From Sva-07 sp963752815 (lineage in GTDB: Bacteria > Actinomycetota > Acidimicrobiia > Acidimicrobiales > Ilumatobacteraceae), in NCBI GenBank assembly GCA_963752815.1, contig CAVVZI010000015.1, positions 1,116,001-1,180,000 on the forward strand: 64,000 nucleotides of DNA. Direction: 5' to 3'. Shown here piece after piece: positions 53,173 to 60,339 of this stretch. Position 1 is the first letter of the stretch, and each line of letters opens with the position of its first letter. A program made the translations under genes and the position numbers. A model generated the notes under the pieces. That model was not told the DNA's origin and did not search any database. It worked only from the letters and a program-made list of their open reading frames with translations.

Positions 53173-54377
53173 CGGTTCCTCGGTGGCGGACCCGCACGAC
53201 GAGCGCCGCGGCCCGCTGCACGGTGTCCGGGTGCTCGACCTCACCCAGGCCCTCGCCGGCCCGTACTGCACGATGCTGCTCGCCGATCTCGGCGCCGACG
53301 TCATGAAGGTCGAACCGCCGACCGGTGACATGACCAGGTTCGGTGGGCCGTTCACCAAGGAGGACACCGAACGCTCCTACGGCGGCTACTTCGCGAGCAT
53401 CAACCGCGGGAAGCGGTCGATCGTGCTCGACCTCAAGGACCAGGCCGACCGCGACACGTTCCTCGCGTTGGCGGCGACGTGCGACGTCGTCGTCGAGAAC
53501 AGCCGGTCGGGTGTGATGGATCGCCTCGGCGTCGGTTACGAGACGCTCGCCTCGCTCAATCCGCAGCTCGTCTACGCGGCGATCCGAGGCTTCGGTGATC
53601 CGCGGACCGGTGCGAGCCCGTACGGCGACTGGCCCTCGTACGACATCGTCGCCCAGGCGATGGGTGGACTGGTGTCGATCACGGGAACCGCCGAGGGCGA
53701 CGTGATGAAGTGCGGCCCGAGTGTCGGTGACATCTTCTCCGGCACGCTGACCGCGGTCGGGCTGCTCGCCGCGGTGATCGACGCCCGAGCCAACGGGCAT
53801 GGGCAGTTCGTCGACGTCGCGATGTACGACGCCGTACTGAGCCTCTGCGAGGGTGCGGCGTACCAGCACTCGTACACCGGGCGGGTGATGGGCCCGACCG
53901 GCAACGGTCACCCGGTGATCGCGCCGTTCGACGTCTACCCGACGGCCGACGGCAACTGCTCGCTCGGGACGCCGTCGGATGCCGGCTTCGTGCTGCTCTG
54001 CGAGCGGATGGGCCGCCCCGAGATGGCCACCGACGAACGGTTCGCGACGAGCCGCGACCGGCTTCGAAATCGTCCAGAACTCGACGAGCAGATGGTGGCG
54101 TGGACGAGATCGCTGACGACCTCCGAGATCGTGGACCTGCTCGGTGGGGCTGTTCCGGTCGGACCCGTCAACGACATGGCGGCGATCTATGCCGATCCTC
54201 ATGTCGCGGTGCGTGAGATGCTCGTCGAGGTCGACCAGCCGGACGGTTCACGTCCGGTCACGCTGGCCGGGTCAGCCGATCAAGATGACCGCTCGCCACA
54301 CGGGTGTGCGGTCCCGGCCGCCCCGACTCGGAGAGCACACCGACGAGATCCTCGCCGAGGCCGGCGTGGTGCGATGA
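53165..54377 (+). CDS. Family III CoA-transferase (CaiB/Frc type; one frameshift near the 3' end)
   Basis: Start at GTG 53165, overlapping the esterase stop by 8 bp. Family III motifs: GVRVLDLTQALAGPYCTMLL, ADLGADVMKVEPPTGDMTRF, SINRGKRSIVLDLKD, VVVENSRSGVMDRLGVGYET, and the region with the catalytic Asp, CGPSVGDIFSGTLTAVGLLA. Near 54270 the frame changes, and the natural end is then PPRLGEHTDEILAEAGVVR with a stop at 54377. About 404 residues when repaired. It moves CoA between carboxylic acids. Without the correction the frame runs into the crotonase gene and simulates a fusion. Confidence 0.9.
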
Positions 54378-55174
54378 GTGCCGGGCTGGAAGTTGCCGGC
54401 CTCCGCGTCGAGATCGACGACGGCATCGCAACGCTGTGGCTCGATCGGCCCGCGAAACGCAACGCCGTCACCTACGACATGTGGAACGGCATCGCTGCAC
54501 ACAGCGAGCGTCTCGCGGCCGATGACACGGTGCGCCTGCTGGTCGTGCGCGGCGTGGGCGACCATTTCTGCGCCGGCGCCGACATCGCGAGCATGAGCGA
54601 TGTCTCCGGCGGGGCGTATCGCAGGGCCAACGAAGCGGCCGACGCGGCGCTGGCCAGATTCCCGAAGCCGAGCATCGCCGTCATCACGGGCGCCTGTGTC
54701 GGTGGCGGAACCGAGATCGCGGTCGCCTGCGATCTCCGACTCGCCGACACGACGAGCCGATTCGGGATCACGCCCGCCCGGCTCGGCATCGTCTATCCGG
54801 CATCTGCGACGGCGCGCGTCGTGCGGCTCGTCGGCCCGTCGGCGACGAAACATCTGCTCTTCTCGGCGGAACTGATCGAGGCCGACCGGGCGCTGCGCAT
54901 CGGCCTCGTGGACGAAGTGCATGACCCAGGGCAGCTCGACGACCGACTCCGCCAGCTCTCCGAGCTGATGGCCAACGAACGATCGTTGCTCACCCAGATG
55001 GCGAGCAAGGAGATCGTCGATGCGCTCGACGCCGACGGTGGGGTCGACCCGTCGGTCGAGCAGCGGTGGGGCCGGGCAGTCGCTGCCGCGGGTGACGCGG
55101 CTGAAGGTATCGCTGCGTTCGTCGAGCGCCGCACGCCGAACTTCACCTGGACGCCATCGGAGGGCGAACGATGA
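54374..55174 (+). CDS. Enoyl-CoA hydratase/isomerase family protein
   Basis: 266 residues from ATG 54374, which overlaps the CoA-transferase stop as ATGA. Crotonase fold: IATLWLDRPAKRNAVTYDMW, first oxyanion loop HFCAGADIASM, second oxyanion segment GACVGGGTEIAVACDLRLAD, then GITPARLGIVYPASATARVV. The acid/base pair of classical hydratases is not both evident, so the exact reaction is open. It is the third gene of the esterase, CoA-transferase and crotonase operon. Confidence 0.92.
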   Translation: MSAGLEVAGLRVEIDDGIATLWLDRPAKRNAVTYDMWNGIAAHSERLAADDTVRLLVVRGVGDHFCAGADIASMSDVSGGAYRRANEAADAALARFPKPSIAVITGACVGGGTEIAVACDLRLADTTSRFGITPARLGIVYPASATARVVRLVGPSATKHLLFSAELIEADRALRIGLVDEVHDPGQLDDRLRQLSELMANERSLLTQMASKEIVDALDADGGVDPSVEQRWGRAVAAAGDAAEGIAAFVERRTPNFTWTPSEGER

Positions 55175-55305
55175 CAGCAACCATGATCGCCCTCGCGCTG
55201 GCGGGCGGAGCGCCTCCCATCGAACCAGGCGATCGGCAAGATCGTGCTCGAGACGACGGACGAGGATCGCGAGCCGGTTGCCGTCTGGCCGACTCGGCCG
55301 TATAG
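55171..55305 (+). pseudogene. Possible remnant of an MDR-family dehydrogenase C-terminus
   Basis: An ATG overlaps the crotonase stop (ATGA) and opens MTATMIALALAGGA. In a neighbouring frame the same stretch reads SNQAIGKIVLETTDEDREPV, followed by its own stop at 55308. QAIGKIVLE is typical of the last strand of zinc-type alcohol dehydrogenases and quinone reductases. The rest of such a gene is missing. The 3' part coincides with the tRNA promoter. It may be a deletion remnant or a chance match. Confidence 0.3.
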
Positions 55306-55306
55306 T
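55278..55306 (+). promoter_or_regulatory. Initiator-tRNA promoter
   Basis: TTGCCG (55278-55283), a 17-bp spacer and TATAGT (55301-55306), 13 bp before the 5' end of the tRNA. This is one of the best sigma-70-type matches in the window. Confidence 0.75.
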
Positions 55307-55319
55307 TGAAGATCTTCGC

Positions 55320-55396
<77 letters not shown>

Positions 55397-55400
55397 CGTG

Positions 55401-55427
55401 AAAGCCCAGGTCACAGACCTGGGCTTT
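55401..55427 (+). terminator. Terminator hairpin after the tRNA
   Basis: AAAGCCCAGGTC and its exact complement GACCTGGGCTTT flank a 3-nt loop (ACA). It starts 4 bp after the tRNA 3' end. The stretch from 55428 to 55620 shows no supportable gene. Confidence 0.8.
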
Positions 55428-55620
55428 CGACGTTTTCGAGAGCGCGTCACCGGCGTCGTCTACCGGCCGATCGAATCGCGGTGCGCGATCTACTCCGAGG
55501 AGCACGTTCCCGATGGAACCTCGGCGATCAAGTACAACTCGAACGACCCCAACACCGGTGATGACCATCGTTTTCTTCATCGACCTGAGAGCCGTCAGGC
55601 GCAGTGGTGTCTGGTGGCGG

Positions 55621-56484
55621 TCAGTCTCTGGCGCGTTCCGGCAGCGGGACCACGACCGTCGCGCGGGTGGCGCCGTGAAGCATCCACGTGGTGGTCGATC
55701 CGAGCAGCATCGCGGCGAGTCTGCCTCGGCCACGTGCACCGAGGACGACGAGGTCGGCACGCCTGGACGCGTCCAGGAGGGCAACGCGGGCATCCGCAAT
55801 CACGAACGAGTGGGTCGCGCGGTTGTCCGGGTCGAGCTCGCTCATGTGGGTCCGGAACTCCGCCTCGACGTCGGCGACCTCTACCGGGAACCGCTCACGG
55901 ACCAAGTCCGGAGCGAGCCACGGGGCAATCCCGAGTGCGTCGAGAATGGTGATTGCTGCGTCGGGTTGGGCGAAGCCGAGCGCCCACTGCGCGGCTGTCC
56001 GCGCGTTCGCCGAAGCGTCATAGCCGACCACGATGCGGCGCGCAGGTCCGAGCGGCGCCTCCATCGCGATCACCGCAACGGGCGCGACGCTGTGCGACAC
56101 ACAGCGCTGACTGACGGACCCGAGCATCAGTCCCTTGACACGGCCGAGCCCCCGTGCTCCGACGACGAGCAGAGCGGCCTCACGACTGGCCTCGATCAGG
56201 ACGTGTGCAGCTGAGCCTTGGGCGATTCGAGCCTCGACCTCCACGCCGTCGCGTGACAACTCTGTCGCGAGCGCCTCGGTCGCGCGCCGCAACTCGGACT
56301 CGAGCTCGGACCAATCTGGCAGAACGACCATGCTGGACATCGCACCCATGGGAACAATCGGGACCGTCCACGTCGCGAGCACCGTGATGCGCACATCGCG
56401 TCCGACGGCTTGATCGACCGCCCACTCAGCAGCGTGCCGCGCGTTGTCCGATCCGTCCACGCCCACAATCCATGTCGATGTCAT
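55621..56484 (-). CDS. Universal stress protein with two Usp domains
   Basis: 287 residues from ATG 56484. Two tandem UspA domains: the first from STWIVGVDGSDNARHAAEWA to GARGLGRVKGLMLGSVSQ, the second from RIVVGYDASANARTAAQWAL to GARGRGRLAAMLLGSTTTWM. Both have the G-2x-G-9x-G-S ATP-binding motif. Such tandem proteins bind ATP and respond to hypoxia, starvation or redox stress in actinobacteria. It is divergent from the Rrf2 gene with a 41-bp gap, so both probably share control. Confidence 0.94.
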   Translation of the reverse strand: MTSTWIVGVDGSDNARHAAEWAVDQAVGRDVRITVLATWTVPIVPMGAMSSMVVLPDWSELESELRRATEALATELSRDGVEVEARIAQGSAAHVLIEASREAALLVVGARGLGRVKGLMLGSVSQRCVSHSVAPVAVIAMEAPLGPARRIVVGYDASANARTAAQWALGFAQPDAAITILDALGIAPWLAPDLVRERFPVEVADVEAEFRTHMSELDPDNRATHSFVIADARVALLDASRRADLVVLGARGRGRLAAMLLGSTTTWMLHGATRATVVVPLPERARD

Positions 56485-56525
56485 CTTCTCATCTTGCCTT
56501 TCCCTCGGATCTGTAGTCTCATACT

Positions 56526-56954
56526 ATGCGACTTGAAGTAACTCGCAAGAGCGATCTGGCGGTGCGAGCGTTGCAAACGTTGGGCGCATCGACCGGGCGG
56601 ATGAAGGGTCCCGTGCTGGCCGAAGCGGTGGGCTCGACGCCGGGGTTCGTGGCGCAGGTGGTAACCCCGCTGATACGTCAGGGCTGGGTGCGGTCCGATC
56701 CCGGACCGTCGGGCGGCTACTCGCTGGCGGTCGCTCTGGACGCAGTGTCGGTGTTGGCGGTGATCGAGGCGATCGAAGGCCCCACCGCCACAGGGCGTTG
56801 TGTGCTCGCCGACCGGCCCTGCAACGAGATCGGCACCTGCGCGCTCCATGTCCCGTGGTTGAGCGCCCAGTCGCAACTGTTGGGAGAGTTGGCAGCGACT
56901 CCGGTGGCGGGGGTCTCTCCATGGCCACCGACCTCGGCCGGGCAACCGACGTAG
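56526..56954 (+). CDS. Rrf2 family transcriptional regulator with Cys cluster
   Basis: 142 residues from ATG 56526. An Rrf2 winged helix (RLEVTRKSDLAVRALQTLGA; FVAQVVTPLIRQGWVRSDPG; PSGGYSLAVALDAVSVLAVI) and a C-terminal loop with three cysteines (RCVLADRPCNEIGTCALHVP) as in Fe-S-binding IscR/NsrR/RsrR relatives. It is probably a redox, NO or iron-sulfur sensor. The last 15 codons run into a rearranged segment: an inverted 23-bp scrap and a 127-bp copy of the downstream HD/LuxR gene, so the original C-terminus may have been altered. Confidence 0.9.
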   Translation: MRLEVTRKSDLAVRALQTLGASTGRMKGPVLAEAVGSTPGFVAQVVTPLIRQGWVRSDPGPSGGYSLAVALDAVSVLAVIEAIEGPTATGRCVLADRPCNEIGTCALHVPWLSAQSQLLGELAATPVAGVSPWPPTSAGQPT

Positions 56955-57069
56955 GTCAGGATGCCGACGTCGTACAGAGTGGCGAGGTCCTTCGCGTGTC
57001 CAGTCCCAACCGAGCACCCAGACGCATGCCGATCCGCGCCGAGCGAGCCATGTGCTCGGGTGGCTGCCG
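56940..57069 (-). pseudogene. Fragment of the HD/LuxR regulator gene (duplicated, with inverted scrap)
   Basis: 127 bp nearly identical, in the same orientation, to 59018-59142 inside the HD/LuxR gene. On the minus strand it reads HMARSARIGMRLGARLGLD and, after a 2-bp insertion near 56998, KDLATLYDVGILTYVGCP. Immediately to its left, CTCTCCATGGCCACCGACCT (56917-56936) equals the opposite strand of 59152-59171. The rest of the gap to 57255 holds no supportable gene. Confidence 0.8.
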
Positions 57070-57255
57070 AGCTATTCGCGGTTGCCGATAGGGGTGCAGG
57101 CCGGCCAGGTCAGTCGAACGTGCGACGGACTGAGCCGAGAGCTCCTCAGCCGGGGCACGGTAGCCTGAGGAGACGGTGATGATCGGGCCGCCGATCCGCC
57201 GATCCGTCGACCGGGAGAACCGGGTGACAGGACGAAGGGCCCGAGGAGAGCGCCA

Positions 57256-57588
57256 ATGGACCAGTCAATTCAATCGCCGTCGCCATCGAACGTCGACCCT
57301 GCCCAGATCGCCGCCCTCCACGTCGATCTCGCGGCTGCCCGCGATCAGCTTTCCCGGGTCACGGCCGAGTACGAGACGATTCTCTCGGCCCAGGACACGC
57401 TTCAGGAGGACCGCGACGCAACCGCCCAGCTCGTGGCGGAGGCGCGCGCCGGGGTAGCGCGAGTCGAGGCGGCGCTCATCCGAGCGGAAGCTGGGACATA
57501 CGGTCGATGCGAGCATTGCGGATCAGCGATCCCGCAGGAGCGCCTTGCCGTCCTCCCAGACGCATCGACGTGCGTAGCCTGCGCGTGA
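57256..57588 (+). CDS. DksA/TraR-type C4 zinc-finger protein
   Basis: 110 residues from ATG 57256, preceded by GAGGAGAG. A long coiled coil (about residues 15-80, AALHVDLAAARDQLSRVTAE... VARVEAALIRAEAGTYGR) is followed by the zinc finger CEHCGSAIPQERLAVLPDAS, then TCVACA, with the C-x2-C and C-x2-C pairs of TraR/DksA proteins. Such proteins insert into the RNA polymerase secondary channel. Most actinobacterial versions (often with CarD or RbpA in addition) are uncharacterised. Member of the stress block after the tRNA. Confidence 0.92.
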   Translation: MDQSIQSPSPSNVDPAQIAALHVDLAAARDQLSRVTAEYETILSAQDTLQEDRDATAQLVAEARAGVARVEAALIRAEAGTYGRCEHCGSAIPQERLAVLPDASTCVACA

Positions 57589-57650
57589 CGTAATAGGCGT
57601 CTTACGCTCGTCCAGTACCTTTCGAGGCAGCGCGGTGCGGACTTCTGATG

Positions 57651-59213
57651 TCACCCCGCTCGAGGTGGGCCTGATCCAACGATCCCGTACTGCATTGCAT
57701 ACATTGCGGCGCCGGTCCGGTTCGGCACGCCCAGCTTGCTGTAGACGTGCTCGACGTGGTTGCTGACTGTCTTCGGGCTGATTCCCAGCTCGCGGGCGAT
57801 GCCCTTGTTGGGCATCCCTTGGGCGAGCAGCGCGAGCACGTCGCTCTCGCGCGTCGTCAGCCCGGCCGGGCCCCCGGCCCGCGAGCGGCTCACCAATTGC
57901 CCGGCGGCAGCCAGCACGGCGTCGGTGGCCATTGGGTCCAGGCGGCCGGCGCCGACGTCGGCGTGGAGCTCGCCGAGCGCCTCGGCCTCGCTCAGTGCTC
58001 TCCGGTGCGGGCGCGGTTGCCGCATGGCGTTGTAGGCGTCCGCGACCGCCAGGATCCGTGCCCCTGACGAAAGCATCGTTCTGCCGACCACGCGGTGGTA
58101 GCCGGAGGCGTCCATCCGCTCGTGGTGCGTGGCCGCCAGCAGGCCGATGCGACGCAGCTGCTCCGGCCTGCTGAAGATCCGCTCGACGTAGTAGACGTGC
58201 AAACGCATCCGCTCCAGCTCGTTGGCCGTCAGTGGCCCGGGCTTGGCCCACACCGAACCCGAAACCCCGAACCGCCCCACGTCGTGGATGAGTGCTGCCC
58301 GATAGGCCAGGTCCGCGTCCGTCGAGGGCAGGTTCATCAGCCGGGCGGCGCCTCGGACCAGCTCCGCCGTGCCACGCGCGTGCCCAGCGAAGAAGGTGCA
58401 CCGAAGATCGCAGAAGTCGCCGATCGCCTCCAGGGCTTGGTCAAGATCTTCGTCGGTCAGCGAACCCCGGTCCGCCGGCTCGGTGGTGAGGAACTCGTCG
58501 ACCGTATCGTGATCGAGGTCTTCGAACAGCGACTCGGGATCGGTCGACACGAGCTCGGCGATCTCGGGGTCGAAGTGGGTGCCGCTCCGCAATCGGACGA
58601 CATCGACTGCAGCTTCGACGCCGGCCGTTCGCTCGAAGACCTCGCAGGCTTCGGCCACGTGCGAGACCCGCGCCGCCAAGGACACGTCGGTGCCCGACAG
58701 GTCGCCGGGGACCCCTTGACCGTCCCATCTGGCATAGGCCTGCTCGATGCCCATCCGTACGTCATCACCGAGTCCCAGGCGAGCAGCGAGCGAGCCGGCA
58801 GCCGAGCAGTGTTCGGCCATCTGCTGCACCACCTGCCGACCCCCGCCGGCCATCACCGCCGCAGCCTGGCGGGCGCGGTTGAACGCGGAGGTGCCGTGCC
58901 CAGCCCGCCGCAGCATGAACATCATGGCCGGGAACCCGGCGAGGTCGACCTCGATGGCGAGCGCCCGGAAGTCGATGTCATCACCGAACAGCACCGCCGA
59001 CTCGTTCCCATAGACCGGGCAACCGACGTAGGTCAGGATGCCGACGTCGTACAGAGTGGCGAGGTCCTTCGCGTCCAGTCCCAACCGAGCACCCAGACGC
59101 ATGCCGATCCGCGCCGAGCGAGCCATGTGCTCGGGTGGCTGCCCGAGCCCGAGGTCGGTGGCCATGGAGAGCGACACCAGCAGGTCTGAGAGGCGGATGC
59201 CGGAGTCCCCCAT
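57651..59213 (-). CDS. HD-domain phosphohydrolase-like regulator with LuxR-type DNA-binding domain
   Basis: 520 residues from ATG 59213 (MGDSGIRLSDLLVSLSMATD). Two HD-type halves: the first is degenerate (HMARSARIGMRLGARLGL; QAYARWDGQGVPGDLSGTDV), the second has HARGTAELVRGAARLMNL, ALIHDVGRFGVSG and THHERMDASGYHRVVG, close to HD-GYP but with GYH instead of GYP. The C-terminal 65 residues form a LuxR/GerE domain (LTTRESDVLALLAQGMPNKG, IARELGISPKTVSNHVEHVY). Probably a ligand- or nucleotide-responsive transcription factor, and cyclic-di-GMP hydrolysis is uncertain. A piece of the gene is duplicated at 56940-57069. Confidence 0.88.
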   Translation of the reverse strand: MGDSGIRLSDLLVSLSMATDLGLGQPPEHMARSARIGMRLGARLGLDAKDLATLYDVGILTYVGCPVYGNESAVLFGDDIDFRALAIEVDLAGFPAMMFMLRRAGHGTSAFNRARQAAAVMAGGGRQVVQQMAEHCSAAGSLAARLGLGDDVRMGIEQAYARWDGQGVPGDLSGTDVSLAARVSHVAEACEVFERTAGVEAAVDVVRLRSGTHFDPEIAELVSTDPESLFEDLDHDTVDEFLTTEPADRGSLTDEDLDQALEAIGDFCDLRCTFFAGHARGTAELVRGAARLMNLPSTDADLAYRAALIHDVGRFGVSGSVWAKPGPLTANELERMRLHVYYVERIFSRPEQLRRIGLLAATHHERMDASGYHRVVGRTMLSSGARILAVADAYNAMRQPRPHRRALSEAEALGELHADVGAGRLDPMATDAVLAAAGQLVSRSRAGGPAGLTTRESDVLALLAQGMPNKGIARELGISPKTVSNHVEHVYSKLGVPNRTGAAMYAMQYGIVGSGPPRAG

Positions 59214-59340
59214 GGCCGCATCGTACGACGCGCCAACCGTGAGCGCGGAGCCATGGGGTGAACGCCTCATGACAGCTGGCCGGCCGCTCTTTACTGTCAA
59301 CACCGACCGGCCGGAGTGGCCGCAGAAACGGAGATTGACC

Positions 59341-59433
59341 ATGAACAAGTACCTCATCGAGCGCACCGTTCCCGGAGCAGGCCAGATGGACGCCGCGGGT
59401 CTCGCCGACCCGACCAGCGCATCGGTCGCCTGA
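59341..59433 (+). pseudogene. Truncated DUF4242-like N-terminus
   Basis: ATG 59341 follows GGAGATTGACC and opens MNKYLIERTVPGAGQMDAAG, then LADPTSASVA and a stop at 59433. The first 22 residues match the N-terminus of DUF4242 proteins (normally about 85-90 residues), and the rest of the domain is absent. The stop overlaps the ATG of the DsrE gene (TGATG), so the short frame may now act as a coupling leader peptide. Confidence 0.5.
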
Positions 59434-59792
59434 TGAGCCGGGCTGCGATCAGCCTCACCACCGGCCTCGAGGATTCGGAGAAGGTGACCATCGCCCTCCT
59501 TGTGGCGGTCGCCGCCGCCGAAGCCGGCCGGGACACCGTCATTTTCTTGACCAAGGAGGCGGTCCGCCTCGCGACCGAAGGCATCGCGCTCGGCGTGGCG
59601 TGTGAGGGCTGCCCGCCCATCCCGGAGCTGATGCAGCGCCTCGAGACCGCTGGCGGCCAGCTACTGACGTGCCCGATCTGCTTCAACGCCAGGCGACTCG
59701 ACGAGGCGACGCTCGTCTCCAACGCCCGACTCGGCGGAACCGTCCAGCTCTGGGAATGGATCGGCGATGGCGCCACGACCTTCAGCTACTGA
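59433..59792 (+). CDS. DsrE-family protein (predicted sulfur/peroxiredoxin-like)
   Basis: 119 residues from ATG 59433. DsrE/F fold: ISLTTGLEDSEKVTIALLVA, AGRDTVIFLTKEAVRLATEG, VACEGCPPIPELMQRLETAG and LLTCPICFNARRLDEATLVS. The conserved Cys lie in ACEGC and CPIC, sites that carry persulfide in sulfur-relay relatives. It is translationally coupled to the truncated DUF4242 frame and overlaps the next gene. With the Rrf2 regulator nearby, a sulfur or redox role is likely, but this is inferred. Confidence 0.9.
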   Translation: MSRAAISLTTGLEDSEKVTIALLVAVAAAEAGRDTVIFLTKEAVRLATEGIALGVACEGCPPIPELMQRLETAGGQLLTCPICFNARRLDEATLVSNARLGGTVQLWEWIGDGATTFSY

Positions 59793-60231
59793 CCGGCCCG
59801 ACACCGGTCGAGAGGAACGGCCGACGATTCCAACCGACCTCGGCGAGCGCTTCGCGTACGCGATCGCAGCCCAGGATGCAGTCGCCCTCAAGGCGTTGCT
59901 GGCACCCGACGTGATTTTTCGTGCATTGACACCCGGAAAGTCGTGGGAGAGCGAGGGTGCCGACGCGGTCGTCGACGACGTGATCCTCGGCAAGTGGTTT
60001 CCACCAGAGCGGTCGATCACGGCGATCCTCCGAGTCGACCGTGGCGCGGTCGGCGCCGTCGGCCACGTCGCCTACCGCTTCAGGGCCCGACGTCCCGACG
60101 GCGACTTCATCATCGAGCAGCAGGCGTACCTCGAGACGGACGATGACAGGATCTGTTGGCTCCAGATCCTGTGCTCGGGATTCGTTCCGACGCCAGCGGT
60201 GTCTGGATCCCCGGCTCGCACTGGATCCTGA
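59767..60231 (+). CDS. NTF2-like/SnoaL-fold protein
   Basis: 154 residues if started at ATG 59767, overlapping the DsrE gene by 26 bp; later starts are possible. The fold is seen in LGERFAYAIAAQDAVALKAL, LAPDVIFRALTPGKSWESEG, GAVGHVAYRFRARRPDGDFI and EQQAYLETDDDRICWLQILC. NTF2-like proteins may be enzymes or ligand carriers, and no catalytic Asp/His pair is obvious. Cotranscribed with dsrE. The tail after about residue 143 is low-complexity. Confidence 0.8.
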   Translation: MAPRPSATDRPDTGREERPTIPTDLGERFAYAIAAQDAVALKALLAPDVIFRALTPGKSWESEGADAVVDDVILGKWFPPERSITAILRVDRGAVGAVGHVAYRFRARRPDGDFIIEQQAYLETDDDRICWLQILCSGFVPTPAVSGSPARTGS

Positions 60232-60339
60232 CGGCGACCCGATCCGGATGACGCGGTGACCGTGGCAACTGCATGAGCGCCAACCCCCGTGACGGACGTA
60301 CCCGCTCGGGCGCCAAGTCGGGAACCGTGCGAGGCGAAT

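Noticed and set aside
53165..55174. Apparent CoA-transferase/crotonase fusion protein
   Set aside because: The last part of the transferase is read out of frame after about 54270. In the correct frame it ends at 54377 and overlaps the crotonase ATG.
55398..55952. Open frame starting in the tRNA terminator hairpin
   Set aside because: It begins inside the terminator stem and runs antisense to the universal stress protein gene.
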